Origin: Mycobacterium colombiense | GTDB lineage: Bacteria > Actinomycetota > Actinomycetes > Mycobacteriales > Mycobacteriaceae | Reading direction: 5' to 3' | DNA: 64,000 bases | Assembly: GCF_001665835.1 (NCBI RefSeq) | Contig: NZ_LZSX01000003.1 | Span: 62,001-126,000, forward strand | Shown: piece by piece, positions 1 through 8,817 of the stretch | Layout: each line of letters starts with the position of its first letter | How positions within the stretch are numbered: position 1 is the first letter of the stretch | Program-made: the position numbers and the translations under genes | The notes under the pieces: generated by a model | The model's database searches: none | Told to the model about the DNA's origin: nothing | The model's input: the letters and a program-made list of their open reading frames with translations, nothing else

Positions 1-2733
1 CTTCTCCGGACCGTACGGGGCGGGGAAAGTCGAGTGCTAGTGCTGCAGGGCGATCCTGGCGTCGGTAAGTCGGCGTTGATGGATTACGTTGCCGAGCAAG
101 CCACGGGCTGCCGTCTGGCACGTGCCGCCGGTATCGAGTCGGAGATGGAGCTCGCCTATGCCGCGCTGCAGCAGTTGTGCGCGCCGATGCTGGATCACCT
201 TGACGTCCTGCCCGCACCCCAGCGTGAAGCCCTCGGGACTGCCTTTGGGCTGATGGCCGGTCCGGCGCCGGATCGGTTTTTGGTGGGTCTGGCCACGTTG
301 AACTTAATTTCCGAGGTGGCCGAGCAGCAGCCCCTTGTCTGCCTGGTTGATGATCTGCAGTGGCTAGACCAGGCTTCGGCGCAAGCCTTGGCGTTTGTCG
401 GTCGCCGGCTCGTCGTCGAATCGGTGGCAATAATTTTCGCGTCGCGTGCGCCGGTGCCCTACCTCAGCACGTTGGCGACGCTGGAGGTCAAAGGCCTACG
501 CGCGGGCGATGCGCGGGCATTGCTGGATGCAGTATGGACCGCCCCGATCGACGAGCGGGTGCGCGACCAGATCGTCATCGAGACAGGAGGGAACCCGCTG
601 GCGCTGCTGGAATTGCCCCGTGGTCTGGGGATGCACAAGCTGGCCGGCGGGTTCGGTTTGCCCGGGTCAGCGCGACTGACGGCGACCGTGGAGGAAAGCT
701 TCCGGCGTGAGATCCAAAGGTTGCCTCGGCAGACCCACCGCCTGTTGTTACTGGCGGCGGCCGAGCCGCTGGGCGATCCGGCGCTGTTGTGGCGAGCGGC
801 CGCACATTTGGGCATCGGCGCCGACGCCGCTGCACCGGCCATCGATGCCGGGCTGGCCGAATTCGGCGTCCGGGTGCGGTTCCGCCATCCGCTGGTGCGT
901 TCAGCGGCCTACCACTCAGCGCCGCTGCACGAAAGACGGGCCGCGCATCAAGCGTTGGCAGAGGCGACAGATCCGGGCAGCGATCCCGATCGACATGCTT
1001 GGCACCGAGCCCAGGCGACGGAAGGGCCGGACGAGGACGTGGCCGCGGAGTTGGAGCGCTCCGCGGACCGGGCCCAGGCACGCGGTGGCTTGGCCGCTGC
1101 GGCGGCGTTTCTCGAGCGGGCGACGATGTTGACCCGTGAGCCGAATCGGCAAGCCGAGCGGGCGTTGGCTGCCGCGGCGGCCCACGTGGGGGCGGGCGCG
1201 TTCGATGCGGCGTTGGAATTGCTGACGATGGTTGAGGGCGGACCGCTCAGCGAGTTCCACAGGGCCCGAGTGGATTTGATCCGGGCCCAGCTCGTCTATG
1301 TCACCGGCCGCGGCGCCGACGCGATGCCGCTGCTGCTCAAGGCAGCCAAATCGCTTGAGCCGTTTGACGTTGCGCTGTCCCGCGCGACCTACCTGGACGC
1401 ACTGACGGCAGGATTTCTCGCCGGCGACCTCGCGGAGGGCGATGTGCTCGAGGTGGCCCGCGCCGCCCAGGGGGCGCCGCGCCCGTCAACTCCACAGCTA
1501 ATCGACCTCACCGTCGATGCCTTCGCGGCGCACGTCACCGACGGATACGTGGCGTCCCTGCCGGCGTTGCGGCGCGCGACTAAAGCGGCTCGCGACGCGA
1601 CGTCGCTCAGTGACCAGTTGCGCTGTCTGTACCAGGTCTGCCTCACCGCGCAAAGCATCTGGGATGACGAGAGCACAGTGATGCTCTCGCAGCGATACCT
1701 CGAGGTCGCGCGCGAGGCAGGTGCGCTTGCCGAAATACCCATCGCCGGGGTCGTGCGCGCGATCGCACATGTATATGTCGGCGAGCTGACCGCAGCAGAA
1801 TCGCTGCTTCCTGAGCTGACGACCCTTGCACAGGAGCTGCAGACGGTGACCGAGGCGATCGGCACCAGCCTGTGGCAATACGTTGATTACGTCGTGATGT
1901 TGCTTGCTGCATTCCGCGGCGACCAAACGGCGGTAACTCAGTTAACCGTTGCAACGACAACGGAGACGACGACTCGTGGCCAAGGTGGCTTACAAACGTG
2001 GATAGCCTGGTTCATCGCGGTGCTTAACAACGGCCTGGGCCGCTACGGTGAGGCCGTAGCCGCGGCGCAACTCACGGGCGAACAGACCGCGATCGCAGAG
2101 GCATCGGACTTTGTCGCAGCTGAACTCGTCGAAGCCGCCGTCCGCACCGGCGCCACGCACACCGCCACCGAAGCGCTGCGCCGGCTTACCAGCACCACCA
2201 CTGCCAGTGCCAGCGACTGGGCGCTCGGTGTGGAAGCACGTTCGCGTGCACTGCTTTCCGACGGCGCCGAGGCTGAACGTTTGTATTGCGAGGCGATCGA
2301 TCGTCTCGAACGGACCCGTATGCGACCCGAGCTCGCGCGCGCCCGTCTGCTCTACGGGGAATGGCTGCGCCGCGAGGGCCGCCGCACCGACGCACGAACA
2401 CAACTACACACCGCACATGACATGTTCGACGCGATGGGAATGCGCGGGTTCGCCGAGCGGACCCGGCACGAGCTAGTGGCCACTGGCGTGACCGCACACA
2501 AGCGCACCACAGCGGCGCGTCGTGCGCAGCTGACGCCGCAGGAAACCCAGATCGCGGAGTTGGCCAGGGAGGGCCTGACCAATCCAGAGATCGGGGCACG
2601 ACTATTCATTAGCGCCAAGACCGTGCAGTATCACCTGAGCAAGGTGTTCACCAAGCTGAACATCAGCTCACGCAGCCAGCTCGATCGTGTGCTACCCAGC
2701 CGGACCCCCCTAGGACTGGGCACCAGTAGGTAA
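1..2733 (+). CDS. Large ATPase-LuxR transcriptional regulator (5' end outside window)
   Basis: This is a cytoplasmic STAND/AAA-type regulator with an N-terminal P-loop NTPase, a long helical repeat region and a C-terminal LuxR (GerE) helix-turn-helix. The frame is open back to base 1, and the codons before the GTG at 34 read LLRTVRGGESR, which matches the two paralogues in this window, so the gene begins upstream. Seen directly: Walker A GDPGVGKS, Walker B LVCLVDDLQWLD, and a terminal HTH (LTPQETQIAEL, then TNPEIGARLF and KTVQYHL). The ligand is unknown. Such proteins usually activate neighbouring metabolic genes after sensing a ligand. It converges on the alpha/beta hydrolase gene with a gap of 27 bases. 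Confidence 0.93.
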   Translation, partial: LLRTVRGGESRVLVLQGDPGVGKSALMDYVAEQATGCRLARAAGIESEMELAYAALQQLCAPMLDHLDVLPAPQREALGTAFGLMAGPAPDRFLVGLATLNLISEVAEQQPLVCLVDDLQWLDQASAQALAFVGRRLVVESVAIIFASRAPVPYLSTLATLEVKGLRAGDARALLDAVWTAPIDERVRDQIVIETGGNPLALLELPRGLGMHKLAGGFGLPGSARLTATVEESFRREIQRLPRQTHRLLLLAAAEPLGDPALLWRAAAHLGIGADAAAPAIDAGLAEFGVRVRFRHPLVRSAAYHSAPLHERRAAHQALAEATDPGSDPDRHAWHRAQATEGPDEDVAAELERSADRAQARGGLAAAAAFLERATMLTREPNRQAERALAAAAAHVGAGAFDAALELLTMVEGGPLSEFHRARVDLIRAQLVYVTGRGADAMPLLLKAAKSLEPFDVALSRATYLDALTAGFLAGDLAEGDVLEVARAAQGAPRPSTPQLIDLTVDAFAAHVTDGYVASLPALRRATKAARDATSLSDQLRCLYQVCLTAQSIWDDESTVMLSQRYLEVAREAGALAEIPIAGVVRAIAHVYVGELTAAESLLPELTTLAQELQTVTEAIGTSLWQYVDYVVMLLAAFRGDQTAVTQLTVATTTETTTRGQGGLQTWIAWFIAVLNNGLGRYGEAVAAAQLTGEQTAIAEASDFVAAELVEAAVRTGATHTATEALRRLTSTTTASASDWALGVEARSRALLSDGAEAERLYCEAIDRLERTRMRPELARARLLYGEWLRREGRRTDARTQLHTAHDMFDAMGMRGFAERTRHELVATGVTAHKRTTAARRAQLTPQETQIAELAREGLTNPEIGARLFISAKTVQYHLSKVFTKLNISSRSQLDRVLPSRTPLGLGTSR

Positions 2734-2760
2734 CCGATCACGGCGTGTGCCCGCATTGCA

Positions 2761-3831
2761 TCACCAACCACGATGCTGGCGAGCTGGGCTGACTGTCGGC
2801 AAGCCCACAGAGCCGCGGCCTTGCGACGAGCCGTGGTGACTACGCCTAGCTCCGCTTCGTGGGGAATGACTGGAAGTCGCTGCTGAACCATCGGATTGCG
2901 CGACGGCGCGGCTGATTGCCTCGGTGACGAGCTGCGGGGCCTCCTGTAGAAGCATGTGTCCGGCGTCGGGTTGATGCATCAGCGTGGCCCCAGGGATGGC
3001 GGCGACCATATCGTGGGCATGCGCGGGTGGGGTGAACACGTCGGCTCCACCGCTCACGACAGTCGTCGCTGCGGAGATAGCACTAAGGGTGTGGTATTGG
3101 TCATAGCTTCGCAAGCTCGGCAGGAACCCCACCTTGGTTCTCAAGGGGGTTGCGTTAATGGTCCCAGCTGCTACTGCTGCACGTGCATCGCAGCCGTTAA
3201 GGCCATACCCACAACGTCGGGTCAGCGCGGCGCACGCGGGTCCACTGAGTGCCCGAATTGTCTTGTCCGTCATCGGCAATGGCGCATGTTGCACCATAGC
3301 GTAGAGGATGTTGACAGTGGGGGTCGCCAAGAGCCGACCGAGACCGCGCTTGGCGAGTTTGCCTGCAGCACTTGCGATGAGTACAAGCGATTGCGGTTCG
3401 ACCGGGCGATAACTGGCGCTACGGGCTAGGTAGGCCAAGGCTGTCATGCCCCCCATAGAGTGTCCTGCGAGGGTGAGCGGGCCGCTAACGCCAAGGGCTA
3501 CGAGCAACGCCGCGAGGTCGTCGGCTAGCTGCTCGATGCGGTAAGCATGCATGGGAGCGGCCGAGGAGTCTCCGTGGCCGCGGTGGTCGTAGCTGATGAT
3601 CCGGATGTCGTTGCCCAACTCGCGTGTCAATTGATCGATCTGGATGTCCCATGACGATTGGTCTAAGCAGAAGCCATGTAAAAGGATCACGGTGTGCTTG
3701 GGTGCGCAAGATGATCCGTGGTCACGCACGGAAAGCGACACGCCATCTCTCGCAATGACGGTCCGGGTGCGACCTAGAGCCCTCCCTGGAAAATGGCTGC
3801 CCACATGCAACTCGGCGGCGGTCGATGTCAT
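2761..3831 (-). CDS. Alpha/beta-fold hydrolase
   Basis: A serine hydrolase of the alpha/beta fold; the substrate (ester, lactone or similar) cannot be told. Seen: oxyanion-hole HGF at residues 52-54, nucleophile elbow GHSMGG with Ser125, acid Asp264 in GGADVF, and His292 in DAGHM, so the catalytic triad is intact. There is no signal peptide. The last 40 or so residues are Ser/Arg/Gly-rich and extend past the point where related hydrolases usually end, which suggests a lost stop or a 3' frameshift. Its nearest regulator is the convergent LuxR gene. The function is generic, but the fold assignment is secure. Confidence 0.85.
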   Translation of the reverse strand: MTSTAAELHVGSHFPGRALGRTRTVIARDGVSLSVRDHGSSCAPKHTVILLHGFCLDQSSWDIQIDQLTRELGNDIRIISYDHRGHGDSSAAPMHAYRIEQLADDLAALLVALGVSGPLTLAGHSMGGMTALAYLARSASYRPVEPQSLVLIASAAGKLAKRGLGRLLATPTVNILYAMVQHAPLPMTDKTIRALSGPACAALTRRCGYGLNGCDARAAVAAGTINATPLRTKVGFLPSLRSYDQYHTLSAISAATTVVSGGADVFTPPAHAHDMVAAIPGATLMHQPDAGHMLLQEAPQLVTEAISRAVAQSDGSAATSSHSPRSGARRSHHGSSQGRGSVGLPTVSPARQHRGW

Positions 3832-4375
3832 TTTCCGATCTTCCTGTATGCATTTGGCGGGGGTCTGCCACGCCGTTCAAATGACGTGGGCTGTCGCGTG
3901 GTGAGCCGGCGAAGCTGTCTGCTCAATCCCACCGGAAGGGGAATACAGCGTCTTTGGTTTCCTGATCATCATCGCTCCTGGCTTCCTACTGTCCCTATCA
4001 TCAGCCAGTTAGTGCGACAGTCACATCCGCTGGTGCCTAGCGCGATTGGCCAGTCGGTCCAAACCGGAGTAGCGGTTCAATCCGGATAGACACGCAGCAG
4101 TAGCGCCGGCGCCTGACAGCTGGCCTGCCTCACGGATAGGGCCTAAAACGACGCGGCGGAGGGCATTGGGGATTCGCCGCACACAGCCCGCGGGAAACCA
4201 AGCGATAAAGCTATGCGGCAGAACGCGTTATGTACCCAGACCACCATGTGATCACCGACCAGATGACAGTATGCCGGCCGGATCTGGCTTCGCTAAGCTC
4301 CAGTGGTGATTCCCGACTTTGTCGCCGACTCGGCGTGCGAAAAGCATTGGCAGAAGGCATGGATTCAAGAAAATG
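3832..4375. other. Intergenic stretch without recognisable gene
   Basis: About 540 bases between the hydrolase start and the PPE stop. Short open frames on both strands show no recognisable protein. It presumably holds the hydrolase promoter, but I could not identify a convincing -10/-35 pair, tRNA or terminator. Confidence 0.5.
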
Positions 4376-5563
4376 CTATCCCGTGTAGTCGCGAAGTGGA
4401 ATCACCTTGAAGGGGCGAATTCCGTCCCCAAAGTTAATGCCTCGCTTTGCGCGCATGGACCCGCCCGTCCTAGGCATGCCACCCAACACGCCGGCCGGCT
4501 GTGCTGCGTTCGATGCCGGCGCACCACCCATCCCCGTGCCCGGCAATGCCGCGGCCGCGGGGCTGATGGGCGAAGTCCAGGCTTGCGGCACGGACATAGC
4601 TCCAATCGACGCCGCGTTGCCCCAACCCGCCGTCACCGCGCCGCCGAAGCCTGCCGATCCCAATGGCGTCACCTTGCCGACGAGAGCCGCTGCCGGAGCC
4701 GTAGCCGACGTCACCGCGTTGGCGAGCCCAGCTGGCGCCGCCGCGTTCAACAGTATGCCGCTCGTAAACCCAAGGCTCGCAGCGGGAGGAATCAAGACAT
4801 CCCCCCCGCCAACCGCCAGGATCTGCAGCGGCCCTTCGATCGTCTGCAGCATAGATAGCAGCGAGGACGCTCCCGATAGCCCACTGGACGTGCCCGAAGT
4901 GGATCCCGCCGGTGACGCGAGCCCCTGCAGCGCGGCCGGCGCGGCGGAAGTTAGCTGTGACAGCGTCGACTGCGCACTGCCGGCCGAGGTGCCGACGGCT
5001 TGGGAAACGGCGGCGGCTTGGCCCGCCATGCCGCCGGGGTTGGTGGTCGAAGCAGGCGGGGTGAACGGTGTCATTGTCGCCGCGGTGGCCGATGCGCTGG
5101 CGTAGCCGTACATCGCGGAGGCATCTTGGGCCCACATTTCCATGTACTGGGCCTCGGTGGCCGTGATCGCCGGCGTGTTCTGTCCCAGAATGTTCGTCGC
5201 GATCAGCAAAGCCAACAAGCTGCGGTTGGCCGCGATCACTGGCGGCGGAACCGTCATCGCGAACGCCGTCTCAAACGCCGCTGCGGCCGCACTCGCTTGT
5301 GCGGCCGCCTGCTCGGCCTGAGCGGCGGTGGTCGTCATCCATGCCACATTGGCTGCGGCTGCCGCCGCCATCGACGTTGATGCCGTTCCTAACCAGGGAC
5401 CGCTGGTTAGTCCGGCGACCGCTGAATGGTAAGACATTGCCGCCGAATATAATTCAGCTGCTAGCCGTTCCCAAGCCGTCGCAGCGGCCAGCATCGACCC
5501 AGGCCCGGGCCCGGCATACATCCGGCCTGAGTTGATTTCCGGCGGCAGCGCCGCGAAATCCAT
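4376..5563 (-). CDS. PPE family protein (SVP subfamily)
   Basis: A 395-residue mycobacterial PPE protein, normally exported by an ESX type VII system as a heterodimer with a PE partner and located at the cell surface. Seen: N-terminus MDFAALPPE with the PPE motif, the WLG turn at residues 57-59, an Ala-rich helical N-terminal domain to about residue 180, and the SVP-subfamily motif GAMSVPQAW at 321-329. The C-terminal domain is Gly/Ala-rich with no enzymatic motif. The gene starts 14 bases after the PE stop, which is the classic PE-PPE bicistron. No esx genes are nearby, so the secretion route is not encoded here. Confidence 0.95.
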   Translation of the reverse strand: MDFAALPPEINSGRMYAGPGPGSMLAAATAWERLAAELYSAAMSYHSAVAGLTSGPWLGTASTSMAAAAAANVAWMTTTAAQAEQAAAQASAAAAAFETAFAMTVPPPVIAANRSLLALLIATNILGQNTPAITATEAQYMEMWAQDASAMYGYASASATAATMTPFTPPASTTNPGGMAGQAAAVSQAVGTSAGSAQSTLSQLTSAAPAALQGLASPAGSTSGTSSGLSGASSLLSMLQTIEGPLQILAVGGGDVLIPPAASLGFTSGILLNAAAPAGLANAVTSATAPAAALVGKVTPLGSAGFGGAVTAGWGNAASIGAMSVPQAWTSPISPAAAALPGTGMGGAPASNAAQPAGVLGGMPRTGGSMRAKRGINFGDGIRPFKVIPLRDYTG

Positions 5564-5577
5564 TGCTACGCATCCGC

Positions 5578-5877
5578 TCAGCTTGCCGCAGCCGCGTTGG
5601 CGACCTCGGTGGCCGCGTAAGACCCGGCGCTCGACGTCAGCGTGGTCGCGAACAGTGCATGCATCGCCGCCGCTTGGGCGCTGACCGCCTGATACATCTG
5701 GGCTTGGGCGGCGAACTGGGCCGCAGTCAGCGCCGACACCTCGTCGGCAGCTGCGGGCAACACGTCGGTGGTGGGTGCCGCCGCAGCGGCATTTTCAGCG
5801 CTCATCGTTGAGCCGGTGGCCTGCAACGCGGCCGCCGCGGCTGCCAGGATTTCTGGTTCGGTGGTTACAAAAGGCAT
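5578..5877 (-). CDS. PE family protein
   Basis: A 99-residue PE-domain-only protein and probable obligate partner of the adjacent PPE. I chose the ATG at 5877 because the product then begins [11 protein letters not shown], the standard PE start, and because AAGGAGAG lies 5 bases upstream. The longer in-frame extension lacks PE character. The domain is alpha-helical and Ala-rich. The ESX export motif YxxxD/E is not obvious; the nearest candidate is SYAATEV near the C-terminus. The two genes should be cotranscribed, with the promoter upstream of 5877. Confidence 0.93.
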   Translation of the reverse strand: MPFVTTEPEILAAAAAALQATGSTMSAENAAAAAPTTDVLPAAADEVSALTAAQFAAQAQMYQAVSAQAAAMHALFATTLTSSAGSYAATEVANAAAAS

Positions 5878-6040
5878 CGTCTCTCTCCTTAACTGCTCAA
5901 GTGCTTGCAACTGCGGTCCGCTATCGCCAGATCGATGAAAGTCGTTCCATATCATTGATTTTCATCGCGTTCCCTTCCGATAAGTCGCGGTCGGCGGACA
6001 GACAGCCAAACGGCAATGGGCATACCGGGTTTACATAGCG

Positions 6041-6589
6041 CTACGGCGCCGGCTCGGGGATCGTGATACGGGCTTGCGAGTCGAGGTCGACGTCGAGGGC
6101 ATTGAGCATCAGGGCTAACCCGGCCCAGCGATGGATCACCATCAAGACCTCGACGGTGGCTTCGTCGCCAAGGCCGCGGCGGACTTCCTCGAAAAGCTCA
6201 GCGTTGACCCGTTTTGTGACCAGCAACTCGGTCGTCAGCAGCAGGACAGCGAGTTCGATGTCGTCGAACCCGGCGTCCTCGAGTCCGCCCGTCGGAGCCA
6301 GTGCGGCGATCTGCTCGGCGCTGATTCCGGCCTTTTCAGCGATGCCGGTGTGTTGGCCAATTTCGTACGGGGAGTCCATGAGGTGCCCGGTGCGCAGAAT
6401 GACCAACTCGCGTAGCCGAGGACTGAGTACCGGGCTGGTAAGAGCATCGCGGCCGGCGATCATCCATCCGGTGAAGACGTTCTCAGCGTTGGCCAGGGTT
6501 CGATAGACGTTGAGGCTGCCCCGCTCGACGGTGAGCTCGCGCGCATGATCGTTCAGGGTGCCAATGTCTCGGTACGGAATACGTGTCAT
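6041..6589 (-). CDS. Carboxymuconolactone decarboxylase (CMD) family protein, copy 1
   Basis: A small all-helical CMD/AhpD-fold protein of 182 residues. The helix normally bearing CxxC reads DSPYEIGQHTG, so both redox cysteines are absent. This argues against an alkylhydroperoxidase and for a decarboxylase- or lactonase-like, or still unassigned, role. It lies 19 bases downstream of a paralogue and at the end of a reverse-strand operon headed by an intradiol dioxygenase, suggesting work on a ring-cleavage product. The family assignment is firm; the reaction is inferred. Confidence 0.88.
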   Translation of the reverse strand: MTRIPYRDIGTLNDHARELTVERGSLNVYRTLANAENVFTGWMIAGRDALTSPVLSPRLRELVILRTGHLMDSPYEIGQHTGIAEKAGISAEQIAALAPTGGLEDAGFDDIELAVLLLTTELLVTKRVNAELFEEVRRGLGDEATVEVLMVIHRWAGLALMLNALDVDLDSQARITIPEPAP

Positions 6590-6608
6590 AGTCGATCCTC
6601 TTCACAGG

Positions 6609-7148
6609 TCATACGTGCAAGCGCACGTGATCGTCGATGTCCAGTTCGGTGGCGTTCAGCACAAGAGCCAGGCCGTAATACAGACCGACGAGCATCAGCA
6701 ATTCGGTGATGCCATCGGTGCCGAGTAGGGCGTGGACTCTGGTGAAGCTCTCTATGTCCACATGATGGGTGGTGCACAGATCGCTGACAAAGTTCAAGAC
6801 GTCCAATTCGGCCTCGTCGAAACAAGTTTGGGTTAGCTGACCGTCGCTCAGAAGAGCGGCAATCTGCTGTCCGCTTATACCCGACTGGGTACGCTTGGCG
6901 ATGTCGGTGTGTTGGGCCAACTCGTATGGGCATCGCTGAAGGTACGCGACCCGCAGGGTCACCATTTCGCGCTCGCGCAGACTGAATGTGGGGCTACTGA
7001 GCAGCTCATCAGTCATCTTCGTCCAACCACCAAATACCCGGGGTGCCGTCGCGAGCAACCGGAACACGTTCAGCGCTCCCCGGCGCTGCAAGAAATCCTG
7101 TGTTTCGGCGGGAAGCCGCTCGGCCGGCAAAGGGGGGATGCGTGACAT
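6609..7148 (-). CDS. Carboxymuconolactone decarboxylase (CMD) family protein, copy 2
   Basis: A 179-residue paralogue of the next gene downstream, with the same overall architecture: an N-terminal FxxW-type helix, a central CMD helix and a C-terminal LVLNATELDID. The active-site helix reads LQRCPYELAQHTD, with one Cys and the Glu/His pair but no second Cys. Starting 12 bases after the dioxygenase stop, it is certainly in the same transcript. Two tandem CMD proteins could form a hetero-oligomer, which is inference. Confidence 0.88.
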   Translation of the reverse strand: MSRIPPLPAERLPAETQDFLQRRGALNVFRLLATAPRVFGGWTKMTDELLSSPTFSLREREMVTLRVAYLQRCPYELAQHTDIAKRTQSGISGQQIAALLSDGQLTQTCFDEAELDVLNFVSDLCTTHHVDIESFTRVHALLGTDGITELLMLVGLYYGLALVLNATELDIDDHVRLHV

Positions 7149-7160
7149 CTCGGTCTCCTT

Positions 7161-8042
7161 CTACTCGGCGAGCTTCGGGGTGAGCGCGAAGGTCCAGTCG
7201 ACGGTCACGAAGGGCTCGTCCAACGTGGTTCCGTCGGGAGCAGTGTCACCCGCGTCATGGTCGACTGCGTGCGCAATCAGCCCACGCTTGGCGCCGAACA
7301 CCGCGTCGGAGTCCAGATACGGGTCGTCCGGGCGGAACAATTGGGTGACCAACTCCTCATACCCCTCGGCGCGGAACCAGAAGTGGATGTGCGCCGGCCG
7401 CATCGGCGAGCGTGCGGCGGCACGCATGATCTCCCCGCACGGCCCGTCGGTGGGCACCGGGTAATAACGCGGGTTGATGGAGCGGTACCAGAACCGGCCG
7501 TTCTCGTCGGTGGTGAGCAGAGCCCGCATCGCTAACTTGTTGTTCAGCTTGTCGGTCTGCTGTACGTCGTAGAAGCCTTCACCGTCGCTGTGCCACGTAT
7601 CGACTTGCGCGCCAACAACGGGATTTCCGTCAGTGTCGACCACCGTGCCGGTGAAGAACAGCGGCTTGCCCGGCACTCCGCCCGAGATGTCGGAGCCGTT
7701 GGCAGCGATGGGCCGGCCCTCAACGTAGAACGGGCCAAGGAGATCGGAGTCTGTTGCCGACGATCCGGTGTGGTGGTTGATCAGATCCACCAGCACGCTC
7801 AGGCCCAGAATGTCGGACAGCAGGACATACTCCTGGCGGGTGGGGCTGGAGATCTTGCCGACACGTTCGAGGAAATCGACTGCGGTGAACCACTCCTCAT
7901 GGGTGAGCCGCACCTCGCGTGTGAAGTCGTGGAGATGCTGGACAAGTGCGGTGAAGACCTCTTTGGTCCGGTCGGTTTTACTGTCATCGAAAGTCTGCTT
8001 GGTGGCGTCGGTGATCGACTCCACAGTCAGGTCAAGCGCCAT
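7161..8042 (-). CDS. Intradiol ring-cleavage dioxygenase, hydroxyquinol 1,2-dioxygenase type
   Basis: A non-heme Fe(III) dioxygenase opening a catechol-type ring between the hydroxyls. The four iron ligands are visible as Tyr158, Tyr194 (in RYYPVP), His218 and His220 (AHIHF). Their spacing of 36, 24 and 2 is the same as in catechol 1,2-dioxygenases. An N-terminal helical dimerisation domain occupies about residues 1-100. The maleylacetate reductase encoded divergently points to hydroxyquinol as substrate, giving maleylacetate, although catechol or chlorocatechol cannot be excluded from sequence alone. Strong RBS (AGGAGA) precedes the ATG at 8042. It heads the operon with the two CMD genes. 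Confidence 0.93.
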   Translation of the reverse strand: MALDLTVESITDATKQTFDDSKTDRTKEVFTALVQHLHDFTREVRLTHEEWFTAVDFLERVGKISSPTRQEYVLLSDILGLSVLVDLINHHTGSSATDSDLLGPFYVEGRPIAANGSDISGGVPGKPLFFTGTVVDTDGNPVVGAQVDTWHSDGEGFYDVQQTDKLNNKLAMRALLTTDENGRFWYRSINPRYYPVPTDGPCGEIMRAAARSPMRPAHIHFWFRAEGYEELVTQLFRPDDPYLDSDAVFGAKRGLIAHAVDHDAGDTAPDGTTLDEPFVTVDWTFALTPKLAE

Positions 8043-8339
8043 GGTGTTCTCCTGCGGTGCTCATGTTTATGGGGAAAGTGGCGACCAACAGGACTTGTCT
8101 GTGAACCGCCGCAAATACCAAGTGTCTGCAACCCCCGTAAAAGAACCGAAACGGGCCCGAGGTAGCCATTGCTTCAGGTTGGCGCCCCGACGACAGCGCC
8201 AGGGCAGCATGAGGACCGACTGCAGTTGGCAGCACGACATTGCGCTCCGGCCGATGGTTTCGTCTTTTCTACATCTGGCTGCGCAATGTGGGTTAGGAGT
8301 TATTTGTCGCTCCCGACGACCTCATGAACGGAATCAGCC
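8043..8339. promoter_or_regulatory. Divergent promoter region of the aromatic-catabolism cluster
   Basis: Nearly 300 bases separate the dioxygenase start (reverse) from the NTF2-like start (forward). Both half-clusters must be driven from here. I see an RBS for the dioxygenase but no clear palindromic operator. No regulator gene is adjacent; the nearest are the large LuxR gene at the window start and the STAND-BTAD gene at 13855. Confidence 0.6.
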
Positions 8340-8753
8340 ATGCGCACACTCCAACCCGTTGTCATCGTTCGCGGTCTGCTTCGCGCGGTAGACAGCCGTG
8401 ACTTTCAGGCCCTCGATTCCTATGTCACTGACGATGTGTACTTCCGCTTCGGAAACAACAATCCCACCAACACCAAAGCCGATTTCGCCGCGACGATGCA
8501 TCCATTCCTTCGGGGGATCGGCGCAATCCGGCACGAAGTCACCGAGATGTGGGAGCTCCCCGAAGGGAGTGTCGTAGCCACGATGGACGTGCACTACACG
8601 CGCCTGGACAGGCATCAGCTAATCCTGCCCTGCTGCAATGTGTTCCGTATTCGCGACGGATTGGTCTACGACTACCGCATCTACATGGATGTCAATCCGG
8701 TGGTAGCGCCCGTATATCCTACCCCGGTTCCGAAACCCGCTTCAGCATTGTGA
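8340..8753 (+). CDS. NTF2-like / SnoaL-type small protein
   Basis: A 137-residue protein of the cone-shaped NTF2-like superfamily, which includes SnoaL-type cyclases, hydroxysteroid isomerases and dehydratases. Visible family features are the N-terminal helix with an LxAVDSRDFQAL pattern, an aromatic-lined pocket (VYFRFGNN), and C-terminal strands ending in DYRIYMDV. It is the first gene of the forward half of the cluster. It may assist an isomerisation, dehydration or decarboxylation step, but no catalytic assignment is justified. Confidence 0.75.
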   Translation: MRTLQPVVIVRGLLRAVDSRDFQALDSYVTDDVYFRFGNNNPTNTKADFAATMHPFLRGIGAIRHEVTEMWELPEGSVVATMDVHYTRLDRHQLILPCCNVFRIRDGLVYDYRIYMDVNPVVAPVYPTPVPKPASAL

Positions 8754-8817
8754 GGTGCCGACGGATCGACAAATGCGCACTGGCGCAAGGGATCTGCGCA
8801 GTAGCAGGAGCTGCACG

